Below are positions 19,917 to 27,522 of a stretch of DNA of 33,687 nt, one piece after another. Source of the stretch: Clostridia bacterium (GTDB lineage Bacteria > Bacillota > Clostridia > Lachnospirales > Lachnospiraceae); the NCBI GenBank assembly GCA_003246295.1, contig QKAS01000052.1, positions 1-33,687 of the forward strand, written 5' to 3'. The first letter of the stretch is position 1; every line of letters begins with the position of its first letter. The notes under the pieces were generated by a model. It ran no database searches and had not been told where the DNA came from. It worked only from the letters and a program-made list of their open reading frames with translations. Made by a program: the position numbers and the translations under genes.

Positions 19917-21818
19917 ATGCCAGGACCCGGATCACATGGAAAGGGAATGATTCCTTCAAAACCTAAAAATACAAAATCCACCATTAGAAGACTACTTACT
20001 TATTTGGCAGAAGACAAAGTTCTCTTATTATTTGTTGGAATTGGAATACTACTTAGTTCCTCTGTACAGATTATTGGAACTTCTATGTTAAAAAAAGTAA
20101 TTGATCAATATTTATTTCCAATGGCGGGAAATTACAATGTGGCATTGATGCAGGGATTTATAAAAACGTTAATGATTATGTTGTTCTTTTACCTGGTGGG
20201 ATCAATTTCTACCTTCTTCTACAGTAGAATTATGTTGAGAATTTCAACGAAAACTTTATATAGAATCAGAACACAGATGTTCGAAAAAATGGAGACACTT
20301 CCCATTAAGTTCTTTGATACACACACTCACGGAGAACTAATGAGCAGATATACAAATGATACTGATGCAATCAGAGAAATGCTTTCAAACAGTGTAGCTA
20401 ACTTTTTTTCATCCGCAGTTACTGTTATTGGTGTATTTAGTATGATGCTTCTTTATAGCTGGCAATTAACAATTGTTGTGATTGTAATGCTGTTTATTAT
20501 GTTAAATGTAGTAAAGACAATTGGTGGAAAAAGTGGAAATTTCTTTAAAAAGCAACAACAGGAATTAGGTGCTGTGAATGGATACATTGAAGAAATGATA
20601 GAAGGTCAGAAAGTCGTTAAGGTCTTCTGCCATGAAGAAGCTTCAAAGCAAAAATTTGCACAATTGAATGAAAATTTAAGAGTAGCTTCGACGAATGCCA
20701 ATACCTTTGCTAATATCCTCATGCCAATTATGGGCAATTTATCACATGTACTGTATGCTATAACGGCCATGGTGGGTGGTGTTCTTGCTATATTAGGACA
20801 GATATCACTTGGAACGGTTGTTGCTTTTCTTCAATATACAAGGAATTTTTCACAGCCGATTACACAGATTTCGCAACAGTTCAACTCTGTTCTATCAGCA
20901 CTTGCAGGTGCAGAAAGAATCTTTTTACTCATTGATGAGCAACCTGAAGCTGATGATGGATATGTTACGCTCGTAAACGCATTCATTGATGAAAATGGGA
21001 TGATTAGAGAAACCAAAGAAAGAACAGGTATTTGGGCATGGAAACATCCACACAAAGAGGATGGAAGTATTACCTATACAAAAGTAGAAGGTAAAGTAGA
21101 ATTTGACAGAGTTATTTTTGGATATGATGAGAAAAAGACAGTATTAAATGATATCTCGTTGTATGCAAATCCGGGTGAAAAGATTGCTTTTGTTGGTTCA
21201 ACCGGAGCTGGGAAAACAACAATAACAAATTTAATTAACAGGTTTTATGATGTACCAGATGGTAGAATTCGGTATGATGGAATAAACATTAATAAGATAA
21301 AGAAAGAAGATTTAAGACGTTCTTTGTCAATTGTTCTTCAGGATACACATTTATTTACAGGTACAGTGATGGAAAATATCAGATACGGAAAACTTGATGC
21401 TACAGATGAGGAAGTAATAGGTGCAGCGAAGCTTGCAAATGCACACTCATTTATCAAGCATTTACCTGATGGATATCAAACAATGCTCACTTCTGATGGA
21501 ACAAATCTTTCTCAAGGTCAGAGACAGTTAATTGCAATTGCACGGGCAGCTGTTGCAGATCCTCCAGTTTTGATTCTTGATGAAGCAACGTCTTCCATAG
21601 ATACAAGAACAGAATCTTTGATAGAAAAAGGAATGGATTCCTTGATGAAGGGTCGTACAGTATTTGTTATTGCACACAGATTATCTACAGTTCGTAACTC
21701 ACATGCAATCATAGTGCTTGAGAATGGAGAAATTATTGAACGCGGAAGCCATACTGATTTAATGTCATTAACAGGTAAATATTATCAACTTTATACAGGA
21801 TTATTTGAATTGAGTTAA
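19917..21818 (+). CDS. ABC exporter half-transporter, catalytic subunit
   Basis: The partner half-transporter, 633 residues, with a Gly/Lys/Pro-rich N-terminal stretch (MPGPGSHGKG), six membrane helices and an ATPase domain. Walker A is GSTGAGKTT (427-435), and Walker B ends LILDEATSSID with the catalytic E556. Its signature is LSQGQ (531-535) rather than LSGGQ, which fits: in a heterodimer this signature pairs with the degenerate Walker motifs of the first subunit. An insertion of about 50 residues between membrane and ATPase domains (from ADDGYVTLVNAF to ITYTKVEG) is notable. The start is ATG 19917, after AAAGGAG; an upstream in-frame start lies inside the previous gene. Confidence 0.93.
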   Translation: MPGPGSHGKGMIPSKPKNTKSTIRRLLTYLAEDKVLLLFVGIGILLSSSVQIIGTSMLKKVIDQYLFPMAGNYNVALMQGFIKTLMIMLFFYLVGSISTFFYSRIMLRISTKTLYRIRTQMFEKMETLPIKFFDTHTHGELMSRYTNDTDAIREMLSNSVANFFSSAVTVIGVFSMMLLYSWQLTIVVIVMLFIMLNVVKTIGGKSGNFFKKQQQELGAVNGYIEEMIEGQKVVKVFCHEEASKQKFAQLNENLRVASTNANTFANILMPIMGNLSHVLYAITAMVGGVLAILGQISLGTVVAFLQYTRNFSQPITQISQQFNSVLSALAGAERIFLLIDEQPEADDGYVTLVNAFIDENGMIRETKERTGIWAWKHPHKEDGSITYTKVEGKVEFDRVIFGYDEKKTVLNDISLYANPGEKIAFVGSTGAGKTTITNLINRFYDVPDGRIRYDGININKIKKEDLRRSLSIVLQDTHLFTGTVMENIRYGKLDATDEEVIGAAKLANAHSFIKHLPDGYQTMLTSDGTNLSQGQRQLIAIARAAVADPPVLILDEATSSIDTRTESLIEKGMDSLMKGRTVFVIAHRLSTVRNSHAIIVLENGEIIERGSHTDLMSLTGKYYQLYTGLFELS

Positions 21819-21855
21819 ATTTATACTCTAAAATCAGAATGATTTACACAAAATC

Positions 21856-21884
21856 TTGACAATTTTCAATTTGAATAGTAATCT
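21856..21884 (+). promoter_or_regulatory. Candidate promoter for the liv operon
   Basis: A perfect TTGACA (21856-21861) is followed after 17 bases by TAATCT, a poor -10. It lies 52 bases before the livK ATG, in an otherwise AT-rich gap. No CodY or T-box site could be recognised by eye. Confidence 0.45.
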
Positions 21885-21935
21885 ATCTAAAATAGAAAAT
21901 ACTTTAATAGAGTAACATCATAAAGGAGGATTATT

Positions 21936-23150
21936 ATGAAAAAGGCAGTTAGTCTGGCACTTGCATTGTCTCTGACTCTTATGTCCCTGACAGCATGTGG
22001 AAATACCGCTTCTGAAACAACAGATGCGGCAGCAACAACAGAAACAACAGATGCAGCAGCTGATACAGCTACAGAAGCGACCGGAGCAACATTTAAAATA
22101 GGTGGCATTGGACCTGCAACTGGTGGAGCAGCAGTATATGGTCTTGCAGTTAAAAATGGCGCACAGCTTGCAGTTGATGAAATCAATGCAGCAGGCGGAA
22201 TTAATGGAACTCAGATTGAGTTCAATTTTCAGGATGATGAGCATGATGCAGAAAAAGCAGTTAACGCTTATAATACTTTAAAAGATTGGAATATGCAGAT
22301 ATTGATGGGAACAGTTACTTCAACACCATGTATTGCGGTTGCAGAAGAAACAAACAAAGATCAGATATTCCAGTTAACACCTTCAGGATCTGCTGTACCA
22401 TGTGTTCAGTATGACAATGCATTCAGAGTATGTTTCTCTGATCCTAACCAGGGTATTGCATCTGCACAGTATATTGGTGAGAATAAAATTGCTTCAAAAG
22501 TAGCAGTTATCTATGATAGTTCTGACGTATATTCATCAGGAATCTATGAAAAATTTGCAGCAGAAGCAGCAAATCAGGGAATTGAAATTGTTGCATCAGA
22601 AGCATTTACAGCAGACAGTAAGACAGATTTTACAGTACAGTTACAGAAAGCAAAAGATGCTGGCGCAGAACTCGTTTTTCTTCCAATTTATTATACAGAA
22701 GCTTCTTTAATTCTTTCACAGGCGAATACAATGGGATTTGCTCCAAAATTCTTTGGATGTGATGGTCTTGATGGTATTCTTTCTGTAGAGAATTTTGACA
22801 CAAAACTTGCAGAAGGCGTTATGCTTTTGACACCGTTCGCAGCAGATGCACAGGATGATTTGACAAAGAACTTTGTTGCGGCATTCCAGAAAGCATATGG
22901 TGAAGTTCCTAACCAGTTTGCAGCAGATGCTTATGATGCAATCTATATTATCAAAGCAGCAATTGAATCTGGAAAAGTTACTGCTGATATGTCAGCTCAG
23001 GATATTTGTGCAGCATTAAAAACAGCTATGACAACAATTTCAGTTGATGGTTTAACAGGTGCAGGTATGACCTGGACAGCTGATGGTGAAGTTAACAAAG
23101 CACCAAAAGCAGTAAAAATTGAGAATGGTGCATACGTGGCAATGCAGTAA
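21936..23150 (+). CDS. livK: Branched-chain amino acid ABC transporter substrate-binding lipoprotein
   Basis: The extracellular binding lipoprotein of a LivKHMGF-type importer, 404 residues. The signal peptide ends in the lipobox LTAC, with lipidated C21. It is followed by a Thr/Ala/Glu-rich linker of about 30 residues (from GNTASETTDAAA). The type I periplasmic-binding fold begins at FKIGGIGPATGGAAVYG. Typical elements are AVDEINAAGGINGTQIEF, LMGTVTSTPCIAVAEETN, and NQFAADAYDAIYIIKAA near the end. The ATG follows a strong AAAGGAGG. A terminator separates it from livH, suggesting the binding protein is made in excess. The amino-acid specificity is inferred from operon type only. Confidence 0.93.
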   Translation: MKKAVSLALALSLTLMSLTACGNTASETTDAAATTETTDAAADTATEATGATFKIGGIGPATGGAAVYGLAVKNGAQLAVDEINAAGGINGTQIEFNFQDDEHDAEKAVNAYNTLKDWNMQILMGTVTSTPCIAVAEETNKDQIFQLTPSGSAVPCVQYDNAFRVCFSDPNQGIASAQYIGENKIASKVAVIYDSSDVYSSGIYEKFAAEAANQGIEIVASEAFTADSKTDFTVQLQKAKDAGAELVFLPIYYTEASLILSQANTMGFAPKFFGCDGLDGILSVENFDTKLAEGVMLLTPFAADAQDDLTKNFVAAFQKAYGEVPNQFAADAYDAIYIIKAAIESGKVTADMSAQDICAALKTAMTTISVDGLTGAGMTWTADGEVNKAPKAVKIENGAYVAMQ

Positions 23151-23178
23151 CATAATTTATCAGAATGTACTGATTCCA

Positions 23179-23210
23179 AAGAGGGACTGTTAACAGTCCC
23201 TCTTATTTTT
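23179..23210 (+). terminator. Intra-operon terminator between livK and livH
   Basis: A perfect 26-base palindrome (23179-23204, half-site AAGAGGGACTGTT), followed by ATTTTTTA. As a terminator it would reduce transcription into livHMGF. A second promoter may lie just beyond: TTGTAA (23220-23225), 18 bases, TATTAT (23244-23249). Confidence 0.88.
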
Positions 23211-23287
23211 TAGAAATACTTGTAAATTACTGGTACTTTAGGTTATTATAAAGGATATTATATTAGTGAAAGTTAAGAGGTGTGGAT

Positions 23288-24172
23288 ATGAGCTTCATAT
23301 CGTATTTAATTAATGGAATCAGTCTGGGAAGTCTATATGCCCTGATCGCTCTGGGTTATACCATGGTATATGGAATTGCAAAAATGTTAAACTTTGCGCA
23401 TGGTGATATTATCATGGTGGGTGGTTTTTCAATTTTTATAGTTTCAACTACTTTGGGACTGCCGCCTCTGTTAGGTATTTTAGCTGCTGTTGTAATCTGT
23501 ACAGCACTTGGAATGACAATTGAGAAAATAGCATATAAGCCTTTAAGAAAGGCAGCATCACCACTTGCAGTTCTGATTACTGCAATTGGTGTCAGTTATC
23601 TGTTGCAGAATGTTGCACTCTTAATTTTTGGAGCAAATACAAAATTATTCACATCTGTTGTAACAGTTCCGCCTGTCACAATGGGCGAAGGACAGATTAC
23701 TATATCTGGAGAAACAATCGCGACGATTGTAGTTTCAATTATAATTATGATTTGTCTCATGCTTTTCATTAAGAAATCAAAAGCTGGTCAGGCAATGCTT
23801 GCAGTTTCTGAAGATAAAGGTGCCGCAGAATTAATGGGAATCAATGTAAATGCTACCATCTCTCTGACATTTGCAATTGGATCGGCACTTGCTGCAATTG
23901 CAGGTGCGTTATTATGCTCGGCATATCCAACACTGACCCCATATACAGGAGCTATGCCTGGTATCAAGGCATTTGTTGCTGCAGTATTTGGTGGTATTGG
24001 TTCTATACCGGGTGCATTTATTGGTGGAATATTATTAGGAGTCATTGAAAATTTAAGTAAAGCCTATATTTCTTCACAAATGGCAGATGCAATTGTATTT
24101 GGAGTCTTGATTCTGGTCTTGCTTGTAAAACCGACTGGAATTCTTGGCAAGAAAATAAACGAGAAGGTGTAA
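23288..24172 (+). CDS. livH: Branched-chain amino acid ABC transporter permease LivH
   Basis: One of two membrane subunits of the Liv importer, 294 residues and very hydrophobic (about eight helices). The N-terminal YLINGISLGSLYALIALGYT and the motif NFAHGDIIMVGGF are the LivH signature. The EAA-like loop includes GQAMLAVSEDKGAAELMGIN, and GMPGIKAFVAAVFGGIGSIP is typical of the family. ATG 23288 is preferred over the in-frame GTG 23282, because AAGAGGTG includes that GTG and spaces correctly to the ATG. It is followed by livM after 7 bases. Confidence 0.94.
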   Translation: MSFISYLINGISLGSLYALIALGYTMVYGIAKMLNFAHGDIIMVGGFSIFIVSTTLGLPPLLGILAAVVICTALGMTIEKIAYKPLRKAASPLAVLITAIGVSYLLQNVALLIFGANTKLFTSVVTVPPVTMGEGQITISGETIATIVVSIIIMICLMLFIKKSKAGQAMLAVSEDKGAAELMGINVNATISLTFAIGSALAAIAGALLCSAYPTLTPYTGAMPGIKAFVAAVFGGIGSIPGAFIGGILLGVIENLSKAYISSQMADAIVFGVLILVLLVKPTGILGKKINEKV

Positions 24173-24179
24173 CAGGCTT

Positions 24180-25259
24180 ATGAAGATAAAAACAGATAAA
24201 ATTAAAAAAATAAGTAAAAGTAGTTTTACAATCTATGGTATGGTGATAATGGCGTATGTCATTATGCAGATTCTCGTTTCGACCGGTTCTCTATCAAGTC
24301 TTATGGAAGGTCTTCTTGTTCCATTATGTATTTACGTGATTTTGGCTGTTTCTTTAAATCTGACAGTTGGAATTTTAGGAGAGCTTAGTCTAGGACATGC
24401 TGGATTTATGTGTGTTGGAGCATTTACTGGAGCATTCTTCTCAGTTGCTACAGTTGATCTGATAACGATTCCGCTATTGCGTTTTGGGATTGCAATTATT
24501 TTAGGTGCTCTGGCAGCAGCAGTCTTTGGAATAATTCTTGGAATTCCGGTATTGCGTCTCAGAGGAGATTATCTTGCCATCGTAACACTTGCTTTTGGTG
24601 AGATCATTAAAAATTTTGTTAATGTTATTTATATTGGAACAGATAAAAATGGTTTTCACTTTTCTATGAAAGATGCAGTTGCATTAAAGCTTGAAGAAGG
24701 TGGAAAAGTTATTATAAATGGAGCGCAGGGAATTACAGGTACTCCTAATGATTCTACATTTACAATCGGAATTATTTTAATTATCATCATTTTATTTGTT
24801 ATTCTAAATCTTGTTAATTCAAGAGCAGGTCGTGCAATCATGGCAATCCGTGACAATAGAATTGCAGCAGAATCCATTGGTATTAATATTACAAAATATA
24901 AATTGATGGCTTTCACGATTTCAGCTTCTATGGCAGGTGTTGCAGGTGTATTATATGCACATAATCTTTCTACGCTTACAGCATTGCCTAAGAACTTTGG
25001 TTATAATATGTCGATCATGATTTTAGTATTTGTCGTATTAGGTGGAATTGGAAACGTTGGAGGTTCAATAATAGCAGCTGTCCTTTTAACATTACTACCT
25101 GAATTACTACGTGGATTGAATGACTACAGAATGTTGATTTATGCAATTGTTCTGATTGTAATGATGATATTTAATTCAAGCCCGAAAGCGATTGAGTTAA
25201 GAGAAAAATACTCATTGAAAAGATTATTTACTAAGAAGACAAAAGGGGAGGATGCATAA
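24180..25259 (+). CDS. livM: Branched-chain amino acid ABC transporter permease LivM
   Basis: The second membrane subunit, 359 residues. A short basic cytoplasmic N-terminus (MKIKTDKIKKISK) leads into about ten helices. Family signatures are LNLTVGILGELSLGHAGFM, GDYLAIVTLAFGEI and GRAIMAIRDNRIAAESIGIN, the last being the EAA loop that contacts the ATPases. It also shows FVVLGGIGNVGGSI. The C-terminus is basic (LFTKKTKGEDA). The AAGGTG within the livH end serves as ribosome site. The stop codon directly abuts the livG ATG. Confidence 0.94.
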   Translation: MKIKTDKIKKISKSSFTIYGMVIMAYVIMQILVSTGSLSSLMEGLLVPLCIYVILAVSLNLTVGILGELSLGHAGFMCVGAFTGAFFSVATVDLITIPLLRFGIAIILGALAAAVFGIILGIPVLRLRGDYLAIVTLAFGEIIKNFVNVIYIGTDKNGFHFSMKDAVALKLEEGGKVIINGAQGITGTPNDSTFTIGIILIIIILFVILNLVNSRAGRAIMAIRDNRIAAESIGINITKYKLMAFTISASMAGVAGVLYAHNLSTLTALPKNFGYNMSIMILVFVVLGGIGNVGGSIIAAVLLTLLPELLRGLNDYRMLIYAIVLIVMMIFNSSPKAIELREKYSLKRLFTKKTKGEDA

Positions 25260-26018
25260 ATGGCTTTATTAGATGTTAAGAACTTAGGCATTTCCTTTGG
25301 TGGTCTTCGCGCAGTTGATTCTTTCCATATTGAAGTCGAAAAAGGACAGTTATATGGGTTGATTGGCCCCAATGGTGCCGGTAAAACAACAGTATTTAAT
25401 ATGCTGACGGGTGTTTATCAGCCTGGTGACGGAAAAATAACATTAGATGGAAATGATATTACAGGGAAAAGAACCATTGATATTAATCGTGCAGGAATTG
25501 CAAGAACATTCCAAAATATTCGATTATTCAAAGAACTTACTGTGATGGACAATGTAAAAGTTGGACTTCATGAACATTATAAATATTCTACAATTGCAGG
25601 TATTCTACGCCTTCCAAGTTATTACAAGAAAGAAAAAGAAATGAATGAAAAGGCATTGGAGTTACTAAAAGTTTTTGATCTTGACAAAGAAAAGGACTTT
25701 CTTGCTTCCAACCTGCCATATGGAAAACAGAGAAAATTAGAAATTGCAAGAGCACTTGCGACAAATCCTAAACTTCTTTTACTTGATGAACCAGCTGCCG
25801 GTATGAATCCAAATGAGACAAAAGAACTTATGGATACAATCCGTTTTGTCAGAGATGAATTTGATATGACAATATTACTGATTGAACATGATATGAAGCT
25901 TGTTGCAGGGATTTGTGAGAAGCTGACTGTGCTTAATTTTGGACAGGTACTTGCTGAAGGAAATACTGCAGAAGTTTTAAAGAATCCGCAGGTCATTACA
26001 GCATATCTTGGAGAATAG
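25260..26018 (+). CDS. livG: Branched-chain amino acid ABC transporter ATPase LivG
   Basis: A cytoplasmic ATPase of 252 residues. Walker A is GPNGAGKTT. The signature is in its LivG form, NLPYGKQRKLEIARAL, not LSGGQ. Walker B is LLLLDEPAAGMN, with the catalytic glutamate present, and the switch histidine is in LLIEHDMKLV. GIARTFQNIRLFKELTVMDN is the LivG Q-loop region. A GGGGAGG site sits just before the livM stop, and the ATG begins on the next base after that stop, so translation is coupled. Confidence 0.95.
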   Translation: MALLDVKNLGISFGGLRAVDSFHIEVEKGQLYGLIGPNGAGKTTVFNMLTGVYQPGDGKITLDGNDITGKRTIDINRAGIARTFQNIRLFKELTVMDNVKVGLHEHYKYSTIAGILRLPSYYKKEKEMNEKALELLKVFDLDKEKDFLASNLPYGKQRKLEIARALATNPKLLLLDEPAAGMNPNETKELMDTIRFVRDEFDMTILLIEHDMKLVAGICEKLTVLNFGQVLAEGNTAEVLKNPQVITAYLGE

Positions 26019-26032
26019 AAAGAGGAAAATGT

Positions 26033-26743
26033 ATGGCAATGCTTGAAATAAAAGATCTTGAAGTGCATTATGGTGTTATCAAAGCAATCAAAGGAATTTC
26101 CTTTGAGGTCAACCAAGGTGAAGTAATTGCTTTAATCGGAGCAAACGGTGCCGGAAAAACCACAATTCTTCATACAGTGACTGGTCTGATTAATGGTACC
26201 GCTGGGAAAATTACATTTAATGATACAGATATTACAAAAATGCCTGCTCACAAAATTGTATCTTTGGGAATGGCACATGTTCCAGAAGGAAGGCGTGTCT
26301 TTTCTCAGCTTACTGTTTTGCAAAATTTAAAGATGGGTGCCTATACGAGAAAAGATAAAAAAGAAATTGAAGATACTTTACAAATGGTATATAAGAGATT
26401 TCCTAGACTTGAAGAAAGAAAAAATCAAGTTGCAGGTACACTTAGTGGTGGTGAGCAACAGATGTTAGCAATGGGAAGAGCATTAATGTCACATCCTAAA
26501 ATTATATTGATGGATGAACCTTCCATGGGTCTTTCCCCTATTTTTGTTGAAGAAATATTCAGCATTATCAGAGATATTTCTGCCTCTGGAACAACCGTTC
26601 TTTTGGTTGAGCAAAATGCAAAAAAGGCATTATCAATTGCAAATAGAGCTTATGTACTTGAGACCGGAAAAATTGCGTTGGAAGGAAATGCTGATTTATT
26701 GATGAACAATGAGTCAGTCAAAAAAGCATATCTTGGTGAATAA
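26033..26743 (+). CDS. livF: Branched-chain amino acid ABC transporter ATPase LivF
   Basis: The second ATPase, 236 residues. Walker A is GANGAGKTT, the signature LSGGEQQMLAMGRAL, and Walker B IILMDEPSMGLSP. HVPEGRRVFSQLTVLQNL is the LivF-specific segment that separates it from LivG. The switch region is LLVEQNAKKAL. AGAGGA precedes ATG 26033; an ATG two codons later is possible but less well spaced. It completes the livKHMGF set. Confidence 0.95.
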   Translation: MAMLEIKDLEVHYGVIKAIKGISFEVNQGEVIALIGANGAGKTTILHTVTGLINGTAGKITFNDTDITKMPAHKIVSLGMAHVPEGRRVFSQLTVLQNLKMGAYTRKDKKEIEDTLQMVYKRFPRLEERKNQVAGTLSGGEQQMLAMGRALMSHPKIILMDEPSMGLSPIFVEEIFSIIRDISASGTTVLLVEQNAKKALSIANRAYVLETGKIALEGNADLLMNNESVKKAYLGE

Positions 26744-26790
26744 ATGTATGTAAATAGATACAAATTGGAATATGAGAGAATGTAGAAAGA

Positions 26791-26841
26791 GGCACTCCCA
26801 CTTTTTATTAAGTGTGCAAAGCACGCAGATAGGAGCCAAAG
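26791..26841 (+). promoter_or_regulatory. Foldable leader in front of the cytidylate kinase-like gene
   Basis: Two exclusive hairpins can form: CACTT/AAGTG (26799-26803 with 26810-26814), or GTGTGC-AAA-GCACGC (26812-26817 with 26821-26826, one G-U). An outer CTCC at 26795-26798 can pair with the ribosome site GGAG (26832-26835). No T-run follows, so this is not a terminator. The pairings are seen; a regulatory role is inference. Confidence 0.35.
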
Positions 26842-27462
26842 ATGAATAAATTTGTAATCACCATAGGAAGAAGCTACGGTAGCGGCGGAAGAACCCTTGG
26901 AAAAATGTTGGCAGAAGAACTAGGAGTAAAATATTATGATCGTGAATTATTAAGACTTGCTTCAGACGCAAGTGGAATTAATGAATCTCTATTTGGTCAG
27001 GTTGATGAAAAAATAAAAAATTCTTCTCTTTTCAGAATTACGAAAAGTATATATAAGGGTGAGATTATTCCACCAGAAAGCGATGATTTTGTTTCTGATG
27101 ATAATTTATTTAATTATCAGGCAAAAATCATTAAAGAACTTGCAGAAGAGGAATCCTGTATTATTATTGGAAGATGCGCAGATTATATTTTAAAAGACAG
27201 AAAAGATTTGATTAGATTATTTTTTTATGCACCACTTGAAGATTGTGTGGAGAGGGAAAGAATTCAATCAGGTGGAACAGAAAAAGATATTATTAAAAAA
27301 ATTCAAAAAATCGATAAACATCGTTCAGAGTATTATAAATACTATACTGGGAAAGATTGGAATGATGCAAGGAATTATGATTTCTGTTTAAACACTTCAT
27401 CAATGGGTTATGAACAGCTGATTCAAGTCGTAAAAAATTATATTGATATTTTTAAAGCATAA
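26842..27462 (+). CDS. Cytidylate kinase-like family protein
   Basis: A 206-residue P-loop protein of the Cytidylate_kin2-like family. The N-terminus FVITIGRSYGSGGRTLGKML holds the phosphate-binding loop GRSYGSGGR. YYDRELLRLAS and the central IIIGRCADYIL match the family. The C-terminal lid region is IDKHRSEYYKYYTGKDW. It differs from the true CMP kinase Cmk in the loop and lid, so the substrate is uncertain. The ATG follows AGGAG, within a leader that can fold over it. It lies downstream of livF by about 100 bases and ends at its own terminator; no functional tie to the importer is evident. Confidence 0.87.
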   Translation: MNKFVITIGRSYGSGGRTLGKMLAEELGVKYYDRELLRLASDASGINESLFGQVDEKIKNSSLFRITKSIYKGEIIPPESDDFVSDDNLFNYQAKIIKELAEEESCIIIGRCADYILKDRKDLIRLFFYAPLEDCVERERIQSGGTEKDIIKKIQKIDKHRSEYYKYYTGKDWNDARNYDFCLNTSSMGYEQLIQVVKNYIDIFKA

Positions 27463-27500
27463 AGAAATCCCATGACTCATTTAGTCATGGGATTTCTATT
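27463..27500. terminator. Hairpin terminator between kinase-like and GH31 genes
   Basis: A perfect 15-bp stem, AGAAATCCCATGACT (27463-27477) with 27483-27497, and a 5-nt loop CATTT. It is followed by ATTTTAT. It lies between convergent genes and may serve both. Confidence 0.88.
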
Positions 27501-27522
27501 TTATGATTTAAAATCAATTTTA

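Noticed and set aside
21887..22186. Ala/Val-rich antisense open frame at the livK start
   Set aside because: It is a shadow of the signal peptide and repetitive linker codons on the opposite strand.
21918..22244. Cysteine-rich open frame antisense to livK
   Set aside because: The cysteines come from GCA/ACA codon runs of the Ala/Thr-rich linker read backwards; there is no independent start signal.
25622..26116. 164-codon open frame antisense to livG/livF
   Set aside because: It spans two well-supported genes on the other strand and has low-complexity Ser/Phe content.
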